Assembly (NCBI RefSeq): GCF_900163695.1
Contig: NZ_FUIC01000003.1
Coordinates: forward strand, 1-64,000
From: Gulosibacter sp. 10
GTDB taxonomy: Bacteria; Actinomycetota; Actinomycetes; Actinomycetales; Microbacteriaceae
DNA length: 64,000 bases
Direction: 5' to 3'
The position numbers and the translations under genes were made by a program. The notes beneath the pieces are model-generated. The model made no database searches. It had not been told where the DNA came from and worked only from the letters and a program-made list of their open reading frames with translations. Position 1 is the first letter of the stretch. Every line of letters starts with the position of its first letter. This document shows positions 19,352 to 27,543 of the stretch, one piece after another.

Positions 19352-20323
19352 ATGTCTTCGCGTCCGCGTGGCCCGCACGGGCTCCTCCCTCTCAGCAAGC
19401 CCGGCGGCATCACGAGCCACGATCTCGTGGCCCGGACCCGCAAGGTCTTCGGCACCCGCAAGGTGGGGCACGCCGGGACCCTCGATCCCATGGCCACGGG
19501 GCTCATGCTCCTGGGCGTCGGCGACGCGACGCGGCTGCTCGCGTACTTCGTGGGGGAGGACAAGACCTACGAGGCCACCGTCAGATTCGGCCGGACCACG
19601 ACCACCGAGGACGCCGACGGCGAGCCGACCTCGGCGGCGGCCCCGGAGGCGCTGGCGCGGATCGACGAGGCGGCCATCCGCTCGGCCGCGGAGCGCTTCG
19701 TCGGCGAGATCGAGCAGGTGCCGAGCGCGGTGAGCGCGATCAAGGTCGACGGCCGCCGCGCGCACGAGCGGGTGCGCGCGGGGGAGGAGGTCGTCCTCGA
19801 GGCCCGCCCGGTCACCATCCACGGGCTGACGGTGCACGGGGCCGAGGCGCTGCCGGCGGCCGACGGCCCGGTCGTGGACGCGCGCATCACGGTGCGGTGC
19901 TCGTCCGGCACCTACATCCGCGCGCTCGCCCGGGACATCGGCGAGGCGCTCGGCGTCGGGGCCCACCTCACCGCGCTGCACCGCACCCGGATCGGCGGAT
20001 TCGGCATCGAGGACGCCGCGACGCTCCCCGAGCGCGCCGAGATCGAGGCGGGCGCGGCGGCCCCGGCGCTCATCGACCCCGCCGAGGCGATGCGCCGGCG
20101 GTTCCCCGCGATCCTCGCGACGCCGGACGAGGCGCGGGCGCTCCGGCACGGCCGCCGCATCCCCGCCGCGGAATTCGCGGATCGGCTCGAGGAGCCGCCG
20201 TCGGGGCCGATCGCGATGCTCGATCCGGATGGCTCGCTGATCGGACTCGTCGAGCTGCGCGACGGCGCGACGAAGACGCTCATGAACATGCCCGAGCGCG
20301 CCCCGGGGACGGATCCGCGATGA
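19352..20323 (+). CDS. truB: tRNA pseudouridine(55) synthase
   Basis: 323 aa. Makes pseudouridine 55 in the T-loop of tRNAs. Seen: LPLSKPGGITSHDLV near residue 12, catalytic Asp45 in GHAGTLDPMATG, the KTYEATVRFG strand near 72, and RCSSGTYIRALARDIGE near 186. A C-terminal extension of about 60 aa follows the core. It lies downstream of the infB/rbfA block, as in most actinobacteria, but with mutY and the panE-like gene inserted. Its stop overlaps the next gene (ATGA). Confidence 0.95.
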   Translation: MSSRPRGPHGLLPLSKPGGITSHDLVARTRKVFGTRKVGHAGTLDPMATGLMLLGVGDATRLLAYFVGEDKTYEATVRFGRTTTTEDADGEPTSAAAPEALARIDEAAIRSAAERFVGEIEQVPSAVSAIKVDGRRAHERVRAGEEVVLEARPVTIHGLTVHGAEALPAADGPVVDARITVRCSSGTYIRALARDIGEALGVGAHLTALHRTRIGGFGIEDAATLPERAEIEAGAAAPALIDPAEAMRRRFPAILATPDEARALRHGRRIPAAEFADRLEEPPSGPIAMLDPDGSLIGLVELRDGATKTLMNMPERAPGTDPR

Positions 20324-20697
20324 TCGAGTGGTTCACCTGGCTGCAGTTCGGCGTCGGCATCCTCGCCGGGCTCATCGGCCTCATCGCGGCGGTCGCGGGG
20401 CGCAAGCCCAGCGACCTCACCGCGGGCGCGGCCGCGCTCGTCGGCGCGCTGCTGATCGTGCAGCTCGTGGTCGCGATCGTGGCGCCGATGCTCGGCAACC
20501 CCTGCCTCGGCGACGGCCTCGAGTTCTGGATGTACCTCGTCGTGGCGCTCATCATCCCGCCGGGAGCCATCCTGTGGTCGCTCATCGAGCGGACCCGCTG
20601 GTCGAACGCGGTGCTGGGCGTGGCCGGGCTGACCGTCGCGGTCATGGTCTTCCGCATGCAGCAGATCTGGCAGGACGCGTCGCCGCTGATCGGCTGA
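20320..20697 (+). CDS. Small four-helix membrane protein
   Basis: 125 aa with four predicted membrane helices (about residues 8-26, 36-58, 70-86 and 96-112). No catalytic motif. It resembles small Microbacteriaceae membrane proteins found between truB and ribF, but I cannot name a family. Coupled to truB by ATGA overlap. Confidence 0.7.
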   Translation: MIEWFTWLQFGVGILAGLIGLIAAVAGRKPSDLTAGAAALVGALLIVQLVVAIVAPMLGNPCLGDGLEFWMYLVVALIIPPGAILWSLIERTRWSNAVLGVAGLTVAVMVFRMQQIWQDASPLIG

Positions 20698-20797
20698 GGG
20701 CGCCGGCGGACGCCGGGGAAGAGCCGCCCGCGACCCGGGACGCCTCGGAAGGCCCGCGGCGCAAGCGGCGAACGGGCGTGGAATACTGAGAGGAACC

Positions 20798-21238
20798 ATG
20801 ACTGAAGCGAACGAAGACTCCGGCGCCGGGCATTCGCGCGGCGCCTCCCGCGTGCTCGTCGCGGTCTACGTGGTGCTGTTCCTCGCGGCCACGGGGCGGA
20901 GCGTGTACCAGATCATCCGGGACTTCGACGCGGCGCCGCTCGCCTACTCGCTGAGCGCGGCCGCGGCGGTCGTCTACCTCGTCGCCGGCTGCGCGCTCGC
21001 CCTCGCCGCGCGCTCCGAGCCCTGGCGCGCGCTCGCGTGGTCCGCGGTCGTCTTCGAGCTGCTCGGCGTGCTGCTCGTCGGGGTGCTCTCCGGAACGCAT
21101 CCGGAGCTGTTCCCCTCCGATACGGTGTGGAGCGGCTTCGGACGCGGCTACCTGTACATTCCTCTGGTGCTGCCGCTGTTCGGCATCTCCTATCTCGAAT
21201 CGATGCGCCGCGCGCGTGGGAGGGCGAAGATCGCATGA
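20798..21238 (+). CDS. Four-helix membrane protein upstream of ribF
   Basis: 146 aa; cytoplasmic N-terminus of about 18 residues, then predicted helices near 19-37, 48-69, 78-98 and 115-132. Function unknown. AATACT about 10 nt upstream of ATG could serve as a -10, and GAGAGG as a weak ribosome-binding site. Its stop overlaps the ribF start (ATGA), so it may be co-translated with the flavin-synthesis gene; a riboflavin or precursor transport role would be speculation. Confidence 0.7.
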   Translation: MTEANEDSGAGHSRGASRVLVAVYVVLFLAATGRSVYQIIRDFDAAPLAYSLSAAAAVVYLVAGCALALAARSEPWRALAWSAVVFELLGVLLVGVLSGTHPELFPSDTVWSGFGRGYLYIPLVLPLFGISYLESMRRARGRAKIA

Positions 21239-22179
21239 CGCTGGTGACCACTCCGGAACACTTTCCCGAGGATCACGGACCGACCGCCGTCACGATCGGC
21301 AAGTTCGACGGGCTGCACTTCGGCCACCGTCAGCTCGTCTCCCGGCTGCGCCTCGAGGCGCAGCGGCACGGCCTGACGCCCGTGGTCGTGACCTTCGACC
21401 GGCATCCCGCGGCGCTGTTCGACCCCGACCGGGCGCCGGCGCCGATCGTCTCGGTCGAGCAGAAGCTCGAGCTCATCGGCAGGCAGGGCGTCGACACGGT
21501 CCTGCTCGAGTTCACGCGGGAGCTGTCGAGGATGTCGCCGCTCGAGTTCGTGCGCGACCTGCTGGTCGGCAAGCTCCGCATGCGCCTCATCGTGATCGGC
21601 CGCGACTTCCGCTTCGGCCACAAGGGATCGGGCGACGTCGACTTCCTCCTGGAGCACCGGTCGACGTTCGGCTACGAGGTGGTGCTCGTCGATGACGAGC
21701 TGTCTCCCAACGGCCGCCGGGCGTCCTCCACCTGGGTGCGTGAGTGCCTCGAGACGGGCGACGTGGAGAACGCCACCGAGGTCCTGGGCCGGCATCACAC
21801 CCTGCGCGGCACGGTCGTGCACGGCGCCAAGCGCGGTCGCGAGCTGGGATTCCCCACCGCGAACCTCTGCCCCGACACGCTCGAGGGCTTCATCCCCGCG
21901 GACGGCGTGTACGCGGGCTGGCTGCACGTGGGGGAGTCCGACTATCCCGCCGCCATCTCGGTCGGGAACAACCCGACCTTCGACGGGGTGCCGCAGAAGC
22001 AGGTCGAGGCCCACGTGATCGACCACGAGGGCCTGGACCTGTACGGCGAGCGCGTGCAGGTGGCCTTCGTCCGCCGCATTCGCGGCATGGAGCGCTTCGA
22101 CTCCCTCGAGGCGCTCATCCGGACCATGCGGCGCGACGTGGAGGAGACGCGGAGCCTGCTCCAACAGCCCTCGCGCTGA
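21235..22179 (+). CDS. ribF: Bifunctional riboflavin kinase / FAD synthetase
   Basis: 314 aa. Phosphorylates riboflavin to FMN and adenylylates FMN to FAD. Seen: the N-terminal nucleotidyltransferase domain with TIGKFDGLHFGHRQL near residue 17, IGRDFRFGHKGSGD near 120 and SSTWVRECLETGDV near 164; then the riboflavin kinase beta-barrel with RELGFPTANL near 202 and NNPTFDG near 244. The upstream open frame is rejected in favour of ATG at 21235, which overlaps the preceding stop. Confidence 0.95.
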   Translation: MTLVTTPEHFPEDHGPTAVTIGKFDGLHFGHRQLVSRLRLEAQRHGLTPVVVTFDRHPAALFDPDRAPAPIVSVEQKLELIGRQGVDTVLLEFTRELSRMSPLEFVRDLLVGKLRMRLIVIGRDFRFGHKGSGDVDFLLEHRSTFGYEVVLVDDELSPNGRRASSTWVRECLETGDVENATEVLGRHHTLRGTVVHGAKRGRELGFPTANLCPDTLEGFIPADGVYAGWLHVGESDYPAAISVGNNPTFDGVPQKQVEAHVIDHEGLDLYGERVQVAFVRRIRGMERFDSLEALIRTMRRDVEETRSLLQQPSR

Positions 22180-22193
22180 TCGCCGCGGGCGAG

Positions 22194-22207
22194 GGCCCGT
22201 CCGGGCC
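22194..22207. terminator. Small hairpin between ribF and the convergent DinB-fold gene
   Basis: GGCCC/GGGCC stem with a GTCC loop in the 29-bp convergent gap. Short and without a T-tract, so weak. Confidence 0.35.
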
Positions 22208-22208
22208 G

Positions 22209-22883
22209 CTAGTCCCGCGGCCTTCGGAGCTCGCGCCGTCCGAAGAGGTGCATGATGATCTCCCCGGCGGTGGCGTCGACGGGCGAGCCCTGGCCGATCA
22301 CCCAGCGCGCATCCGTGGCCCGCAGCGAGCGGCGGCGCACGATCCGCGCCGACTTGCCGCGCGCGATCGAGCGGACGTGCGCGAGCGCGACCGCGCCGGT
22401 CGAGTGCGGGCTGAGGCGGATGGGTAGGCCGAGCGCCTCGGTGATGTCGTAGGTGTGCACGACGGCCTCGGTGAGCTCGATGATGCCGGTGCGGCCGATG
22501 CCCTGCAGCTTCTCCTCGCCGATGGCGCGCAGCCGCGAGACGAGCTCCTCCGGCGCGGCGGAGCCCTCGCGGACGGCGATCTCGCTGATCGCGCGGGAGG
22601 GGCTCAGCCGGGCGCGCCGGGCCGCGCGCACGCCGCTGCGGAGCATGGTGCCGCTGTGCTCGCCGAGCCGCCACAGCAGGTGGCCGACGACGTCCCGGAT
22701 GCGCCAGCCCTCGCACAGGCTCGGCGCCTCCCACTGCGACCCGTCCAGCTCGTCGAGGAGATCCGCGAGCCGGTCGAGGGTGGTCGCGAGATGGGCGCTC
22801 CAGTCGCCGGGGATGCGCTTCGGCGGGCGCGAGAAGGCGTCTTCGTGCTGGGGCAGTTCTTCGGAGGCGCTGGAGTGTGTCAC
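22209..22883 (-). CDS. DinB-fold protein, maleylpyruvate isomerase / mycothiol-dependent family
   Basis: 224 aa. Matches the actinobacterial MDMPI N-terminal pattern: PSLCEGWRIRDVVGHLLWRLGEHSG near residue 54 (His in the metal-binding helix) and TEAVVHTYDITEALGLP near 143, with a hydrophobic helical bundle between. Family members often use mycothiol, the actinobacterial thiol; the substrate here is unknown. The frame is open to 23105, but GTG at 22883 is 6 nt from AATAAT and the extra sequence has no family similarity, so the shorter start is preferred. Confidence 0.75.
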   Translation of the reverse strand: MTHSSASEELPQHEDAFSRPPKRIPGDWSAHLATTLDRLADLLDELDGSQWEAPSLCEGWRIRDVVGHLLWRLGEHSGTMLRSGVRAARRARLSPSRAISEIAVREGSAAPEELVSRLRAIGEEKLQGIGRTGIIELTEAVVHTYDITEALGLPIRLSPHSTGAVALAHVRSIARGKSARIVRRRSLRATDARWVIGQGSPVDATAGEIIMHLFGRRELRRPRD

Positions 22884-22889
22884 GGCGTC

Positions 22890-22895
22890 ATTATT
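22890..22895 (-). promoter_or_regulatory. Leaderless-type -10 for the DinB-fold gene
   Basis: AATAAT on the minus strand, 6 nt before the GTG start. Confidence 0.5.
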
Positions 22896-22952
22896 GCACC
22901 GAGGCGGCCCGGGAGCTTGGGGATCGATTCGCATGGCGGAGGCTGGTCGGGG

Positions 22953-22958
22953 TATGAT
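22953..22958 (+). promoter_or_regulatory. Candidate -10 for the SNF2-type helicase gene
   Basis: TATGAT, predicting a leader of about 160 nt before the helicase ATG. The leader contains a 12-bp perfect palindrome (GACGAATTCGTC) at 23016-23027. The 242-bp divergent region 22884-23125 holds no gene. Confidence 0.45.
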
Positions 22959-23125
22959 CTGCCAAACGCCTGCATCTCCGGGAGCGTTCTGGATTTCCCG
23001 AGTCCGCGTTTCGACGACGAATTCGTCACGTTTCGCGCGTGTTCCTCGCAGCGCCTCCCGCGATCTGCACGCAGCGCATTCGGCACCGAGTTCCGATTTG
23101 CCCATTTGCTCACCGAAGGAGGGGC

Positions 23126-25273
23126 ATGACGCCCAAGACCCGATCGCGGATGAACCATCACGCGTCGCGCCGACGCGCCCGCAGCGCCGGCGACAACACC
23201 GGGGTGATCCCGCAGCTCGCCAAGGCGGCCCGCGAGGTCGAGGCCGCCGCGGCCCGCGGCCGCGTCTCGCCGGCGAACCGGACGAAGTTCCAGGTGGCCG
23301 CCCTGCTCATGCGCGAGGAGCGCGCCCGGCTCAAGACCGATGCGGGCGTGTCGGACTCGGCGCGCGCCGAGTCGATGAAGCGCCTCGACGGGCTCGCCGC
23401 CATCCTCGCGAAGACCGCGGCGCGGGACACCTCGCTCATCGCCCTTCTCGACGCGAACGCGCCGACCACGCCGCAGGCGCGCGAGCTCCGCAAGCAGATC
23501 CTCTTCGCCGCGGGCGTCGACATGGTGGTCGACGAGAAGCCGCAGGAGGAGACGCCCAAGCAGTCGCTGCCCCAGAAGATCCTCGAGCGCCAGGTCACGC
23601 CCACGAGCGTGAAGTCGCGGGTGCGCTCCTCGCCCTTCCTCGCGCCGGATCTCTCGAAGATCCGCCCCCGCGAGCAGCACTACTCGCGGCTGCACAACTG
23701 GGAGCTGCTCAGCTCGCTCCTCAAGGCCTTCGAGACCGGCGCCGGCGGCGGAGCGGCCTCGATGGACCTGCCCGAGCCGCCCCGCTTCGACCGGGTCGCG
23801 CCCGTGGGCGCCGAGCTCATGCCGCACCAGGCCCAGCTCATCGAATCGGTGCGCGAGGGGCACCGCACGGTCCTGCTCGCCGACGAGCCGGGCCTCGGCA
23901 AGACCGCGCAGTCGATCCTGGCCGCCTCGGTGGCCGACGCCTATCCGCTCCTGTGCGTGGTGCCGAACGTCGTGAAGACCAACTGGCAGCAGGAGGTCGA
24001 GCGCTGGACCCCGACCCGTCGGGCCACGGTCATCAGCGGCGACGGCCAGGACATCGACGCCTTCAGCGACGTGTTCATCGTCAACTACGAGATCCTCGAC
24101 CGGCACATCGGCTGGCTCACCGAGATCGGCTTCCGCGGCATGGTGGTCGACGAGGCCCACTTCATCAAGAACCTGCAGTCGCAGCGCTCGCAGCTCGTGC
24201 TGCAGCTCTCGCGCTCGATCCGCACGCACATCCCGGGCGTGGAGCCGCTGCTCATGGCGCTCACGGGCACGCCGCTGATCAACGACGTCGAGGACTTCAA
24301 GGCGATCTGGCAGTTCCTCGGCTGGCTGGACGGCGACAAGCCGGCTCCGGTGCTCATGGACGCGCTGGACGACACGGGGCTCGTGCCCTCGGACCCGGGC
24401 TTCCTCGCCGCCGCCCGGCGCACGGTCATCGACCTCGGCATCGTCCGGCGCCGCAAGGTCGACGTGGCGAAGTCGCTGCCCTCGAAGCGCATCATCGACA
24501 TGCCCGTCGAGCTCGACTCGGAGGAGGGCAACTCGATCCGCCGCGCCGAGCGCATGCTCGTGGAGCGGCTGCTCGGCCGCTACGACCGGATGATCGCCGC
24601 CGCGGACCTGCCCGCCGGCACGATCGACGAGGACCGCCTGCGGATGCTCGCCCGTCAGGAGGTCGAGGAGTCGAAGGCCTCCACGGCCGGGGACTCGATC
24701 TTCACGATGCTGCACCGCATCGGCGTCGCGAAGGCGCAGCTCGCCGCCGAGTACACGGCGCAGCTCGCGCACTCGGCCGGCAAGGTCGTCTTCTTCGCGA
24801 AGCACATCGAGGCGATGGATCGGGCGACGGAGGCCTTCGAGTCCGAGGGCCTGCGCAGCGTCGCGATCCGGGGCGATCAGACCCAGGCCGCCCGCGACCG
24901 GGCGATCGAGGCCTTCCAGCAGGACCCCGAGGTCAAGGTGATCGTCTGCTCGCTCATGGCGGCGGGCGTCGGCATCAACCTCCAGGTGGCGAGCGACGTC
25001 GTGCTGGCCGAGCTCAGCTGGACGGCGGCGGAGCAGACCCAGGCCATCGACCGCGTGCACCGCATCGGGCAGGAGGAGCCGGTGACGGCCTGGCGCATCC
25101 TCGCCTCGCAGACCATCGACGCGCACGTCGCCGAGCTGATCGACTCGAAGCAGGGGCTCGCGGCGCGCGCGCTCGAGGGCACCGACGAGGGCGAGGCCCA
25201 GAGCGAGGACATCCAGGTCGAGGCGATCATCGGCATGCTGCGGGAGGGGCTCGAGCGCCGCTTGGCGAACTGA
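23126..25273 (+). CDS. SNF2-family DEAD/DEAH-box helicase
   Basis: 715 aa. About 200 N-terminal residues of basic, helical sequence with no recognised domain, then an SNF2-type ATPase: motif I DEPGLGKT (K259), motif II DEAH (342-345), motif III LTGTPLIND near 380, and a C-terminal helicase lobe with SLMAAGVGINLQ near 612 and motif VI RVHRIGQ (643-649). The motifs are of the SMARCAL1/annealing-helicase-like SF2 group rather than RecQ or RecG. ATG is preceded by GAAGGAGGGG. No nuclease, methyltransferase or other defence partner is adjacent, so a DNA-remodelling or repair role is likelier than defence, but untested. Confidence 0.85.
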   Translation: MTPKTRSRMNHHASRRRARSAGDNTGVIPQLAKAAREVEAAAARGRVSPANRTKFQVAALLMREERARLKTDAGVSDSARAESMKRLDGLAAILAKTAARDTSLIALLDANAPTTPQARELRKQILFAAGVDMVVDEKPQEETPKQSLPQKILERQVTPTSVKSRVRSSPFLAPDLSKIRPREQHYSRLHNWELLSSLLKAFETGAGGGAASMDLPEPPRFDRVAPVGAELMPHQAQLIESVREGHRTVLLADEPGLGKTAQSILAASVADAYPLLCVVPNVVKTNWQQEVERWTPTRRATVISGDGQDIDAFSDVFIVNYEILDRHIGWLTEIGFRGMVVDEAHFIKNLQSQRSQLVLQLSRSIRTHIPGVEPLLMALTGTPLINDVEDFKAIWQFLGWLDGDKPAPVLMDALDDTGLVPSDPGFLAAARRTVIDLGIVRRRKVDVAKSLPSKRIIDMPVELDSEEGNSIRRAERMLVERLLGRYDRMIAAADLPAGTIDEDRLRMLARQEVEESKASTAGDSIFTMLHRIGVAKAQLAAEYTAQLAHSAGKVVFFAKHIEAMDRATEAFESEGLRSVAIRGDQTQAARDRAIEAFQQDPEVKVIVCSLMAAGVGINLQVASDVVLAELSWTAAEQTQAIDRVHRIGQEEPVTAWRILASQTIDAHVAELIDSKQGLAARALEGTDEGEAQSEDIQVEAIIGMLREGLERRLAN

Positions 25274-25330
25274 CCAACGCGACTCGGAATCCCTTGTTCG
25301 CCCGCACGACCGGGGGATTCGCGGGGCACC

Positions 25331-25336
25331 TAGACT
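25331..25336 (+). promoter_or_regulatory. Candidate -10 for aspA
   Basis: TAGACT, 50 nt before the aspA ATG; the leader carries a GAAGGTGAG ribosome-binding site. Confidence 0.5.
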
Positions 25337-25386
25337 GGGCTGCGGCAATGTAGCCCATCGAACTAACGAAGGTGAGACCGCAGAGC

Positions 25387-26886
25387 ATGGTTCAGCAGGA
25401 GTTCCGCATCGAGGCCGACTCGATCGGTGAGATCAAGATCCCCGCCGAGGCGTACTGGGGCGTCAATACCGCCCGCGCCGTGGAGAACTTCGACATCGCC
25501 CGACGGCAGATCGGCGTGTATTCCGACTTCGTCGTCGGCCTCGCGCAGGTGAAGCAGGCCGCCGCCCGGGCCAACCGGGAGATCGGGGTGCTGGACCCGG
25601 AGCGCGCCGAGCTCATCGACCGCGCGTGCCAGGACATCATCGACGGGCGGCTCCACGACCAGTTCGTCGTCGGCGTCATCCAGGGCGGGGCGGGCACCTC
25701 CTCGAACATGAACGCGAACGAGGTCATCGCTAACCGCGCGCTCGAGCTGGCGGGGCGCCCCCGCGGCGACTACGGCTACATGTCGCCGAACGACCACGTC
25801 AACCTCTCGCAGTCCACGAACGACGCCTACCCCTCGGCGCTCAAGCTCGCGCTCGTGCACTCCACGAGCAACCTCATCGCCGAGTACACGCTGCTCAAGG
25901 ACGCCATGGCGAAGAAGGGCATGGAGTTCAAGGACATCCTCAAGGTCGGTCGCACGCAGATGCAGGACGCGGTGCCCATGACCCTCGGGCAGGAGTTCCA
26001 CGGCTTCTCGACGACGATCGGCGAGGACATCGAGCGGCTCCGCGACGTGCAGCCGCTGCTGCTCGAGCTCAACCTCGGCGCCACCGCGATCGGCACGGGC
26101 ATCAACACGCATCCCGACTATCGCGAGTCGGTGATCCGCAACCTGCGCGAGCTCACGGGCTACGAGTCGCTCACCTCCGCCACCGACCTCATCGAGGCGA
26201 CCAGCGACACGGGCGTCTTCATGTCGCTCTCCTCGGTGATGAAGCGCGGCGCGATGAAGCTCTCCAAGATCTGCAACGACCTCCGGCTGCTCTCCTCCGG
26301 ACCGCAGGCGGGCATCGGCGAGATCAACCTGCCCGCCCGCCAGGCGGGATCCTCGATCATGCCCGGCAAGGTCAACCCGGTCATCCCGGAGGCCGTGAGC
26401 CAGGTCGCGTTCGTCGTGGCCGGCGGTGACGTCGCGGTGTCCTTCGCATCCGAGGCGGGCCAGCTGCAGCTCAACGCGTTCGAGCCGGTCATGATGCACA
26501 CGCTCATGCAGAACTCGGTCTGGCTGCGCCGCTCGATGCGCACGCTCCGGGTGAACTGCGTCAACGGCATCACCGCGAACCGCGAGAAGACCGAGGCGCA
26601 GGTCGCCGCGTCCATCGGGCTGGTCACCGCGCTCAACCCGCTGATCGGCTACGCGGCCGCGTCGAAGGCGGCCAAGCGCGCGCAGCGCACGGGGGAGAAC
26701 GTGGGCGACATCGTCGTGGCCGAGGGCATGCTCACCCGGGAGCAGGTCGACGAGATGCTGCGCCCGCACGTGCTCGCGGGCAAGTACCCGGGCGACGACT
26801 CGGAGTTCCTCACGGCGGAGGAGATCGCCGAGCGCGAGCGGCAGATCGACTCGCTCGACGCAGCGGAGCCCTCCCTGCACGCGTAG
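25387..26886 (+). CDS. aspA: Aspartate ammonia-lyase
   Basis: 499 aa, fumarase/aspartase superfamily; reversibly splits aspartate to fumarate and ammonia. Seen: GGAGTSSNMNANEV near residue 102, NLSQSTNDAYP near 138, and the superfamily signature GSSIMPGKVNPV at about 321-332. The TSSNMNANEVIANRA stretch and overall length favour aspartase over fumarase. A C-terminal extension is acidic. ATG at 25387 is preferred over an in-frame ATA/AGG-containing upstream extension because it follows the GGTGAG site. With the asparaginase at the window start it could form an asparagine-to-fumarate route, though the genes are 24 kb apart. Confidence 0.9.
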   Translation: MVQQEFRIEADSIGEIKIPAEAYWGVNTARAVENFDIARRQIGVYSDFVVGLAQVKQAAARANREIGVLDPERAELIDRACQDIIDGRLHDQFVVGVIQGGAGTSSNMNANEVIANRALELAGRPRGDYGYMSPNDHVNLSQSTNDAYPSALKLALVHSTSNLIAEYTLLKDAMAKKGMEFKDILKVGRTQMQDAVPMTLGQEFHGFSTTIGEDIERLRDVQPLLLELNLGATAIGTGINTHPDYRESVIRNLRELTGYESLTSATDLIEATSDTGVFMSLSSVMKRGAMKLSKICNDLRLLSSGPQAGIGEINLPARQAGSSIMPGKVNPVIPEAVSQVAFVVAGGDVAVSFASEAGQLQLNAFEPVMMHTLMQNSVWLRRSMRTLRVNCVNGITANREKTEAQVAASIGLVTALNPLIGYAAASKAAKRAQRTGENVGDIVVAEGMLTREQVDEMLRPHVLAGKYPGDDSEFLTAEEIAERERQIDSLDAAEPSLHA

Positions 26887-26910
26887 CAGGGCGCGAGCGC
26901 CCCGTCGGAC

Positions 26911-26956
26911 AGGCGGAACGCCCGCCGCACCCGAAGGTGCGGCGGGCGTTCCGCCT
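26911..26956. terminator. Perfect 21-bp bidirectional terminator
   Basis: A 21-bp perfect stem (26911-26931 with 26936-26956) closed by a CGAA tetraloop between the convergent aspA and YtxH-like genes. There is no T-tract, but the symmetry suits use from both sides. Confidence 0.85.
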
Positions 26957-26967
26957 CGCGGGGCCGG

Positions 26968-27447
26968 CTACTCGCGCTCGTTGCGCCGGTCGGCGCCGCC
27001 CTCGTCGACCATCAGGTCGCCCTCGTCCTCGAGATCGGCGAGGGCCTCGGCCCGCTGCTCTCCGACGGCCATCACGTTCTGGGCCTGCAGCTCGATGCTC
27101 CGCTCCTTGGCCTGGTCCACCCATTCCCTCGCCGAGAGGCGCGCGTCGTCGATGCTGGTGCGCGTGTCGTCCATCCGCCGTCGCAGGTCCGCGCGCAGCG
27201 ACTCGGTGGTGTGCACGATGCGCGACTCGAACTCGCGCGAGGAGGCCGAGACCTTGCCGGTCAGGCGCGCGAGGCCGTCCGTCGCGAGGTCCGCGCCCTG
27301 CTGCGCGATGGCGACCGCCCGCCTCGCGGGGGCCGACTCCGCGACGGAGCACGCGACGCCCTTGATCTGCTCGTAGCGCTCGCGCCCGGCCCGGGCGCCG
27401 AGGACGAAACCGACGCCGGCGCCGACGATAAACAAGACTCGCTTCAT
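26968..27447 (-). CDS. YtxH-like membrane-anchored coiled-coil protein
   Basis: 159 aa. One N-terminal membrane helix with a Gly-rich face (FIVGAGVGFVLGARAGRERY, residues 5-24), then a long charged helical region rich in Arg, Asp and Glu, probably coiled coil, and an acidic tail. This is the pattern of actinobacterial YtxH-like stress-associated proteins; function unknown. The frame is open to 27540, but ATG at 27447 is 6 nt after TACATT and begins the membrane segment. Confidence 0.75.
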   Translation of the reverse strand: MKRVLFIVGAGVGFVLGARAGRERYEQIKGVACSVAESAPARRAVAIAQQGADLATDGLARLTGKVSASSREFESRIVHTTESLRADLRRRMDDTRTSIDDARLSAREWVDQAKERSIELQAQNVMAVGEQRAEALADLEDEGDLMVDEGGADRRNERE

Positions 27448-27453
27448 GGTTCC

Positions 27454-27459
27454 AATGTA
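27454..27459 (-). promoter_or_regulatory. Leaderless-type -10 for the YtxH-like gene
   Basis: TACATT on the minus strand, 6 nt before the ATG. Confidence 0.6.
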
Positions 27460-27514
27460 CCGCCCGCTACTGGACGAAGGGCGCGAGACGCCGCCGGCGC
27501 GCGGTACCCTTTCC

Positions 27515-27520
27515 TCACCG
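27515..27520 (+). promoter_or_regulatory. Candidate -10 for the PrsW-like gene
   Basis: TACCCT, about 24 nt before the GTG start; divergent to the YtxH-like gene promoter. Confidence 0.4.
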
Positions 27521-27543
27521 AAGACCGCCCGTCGACGCAAGTA

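Noticed and set aside
22884-23105. Longer start for the DinB-fold protein
   Set aside because: The extra 74 residues have no family similarity and would cover the divergent promoter region.
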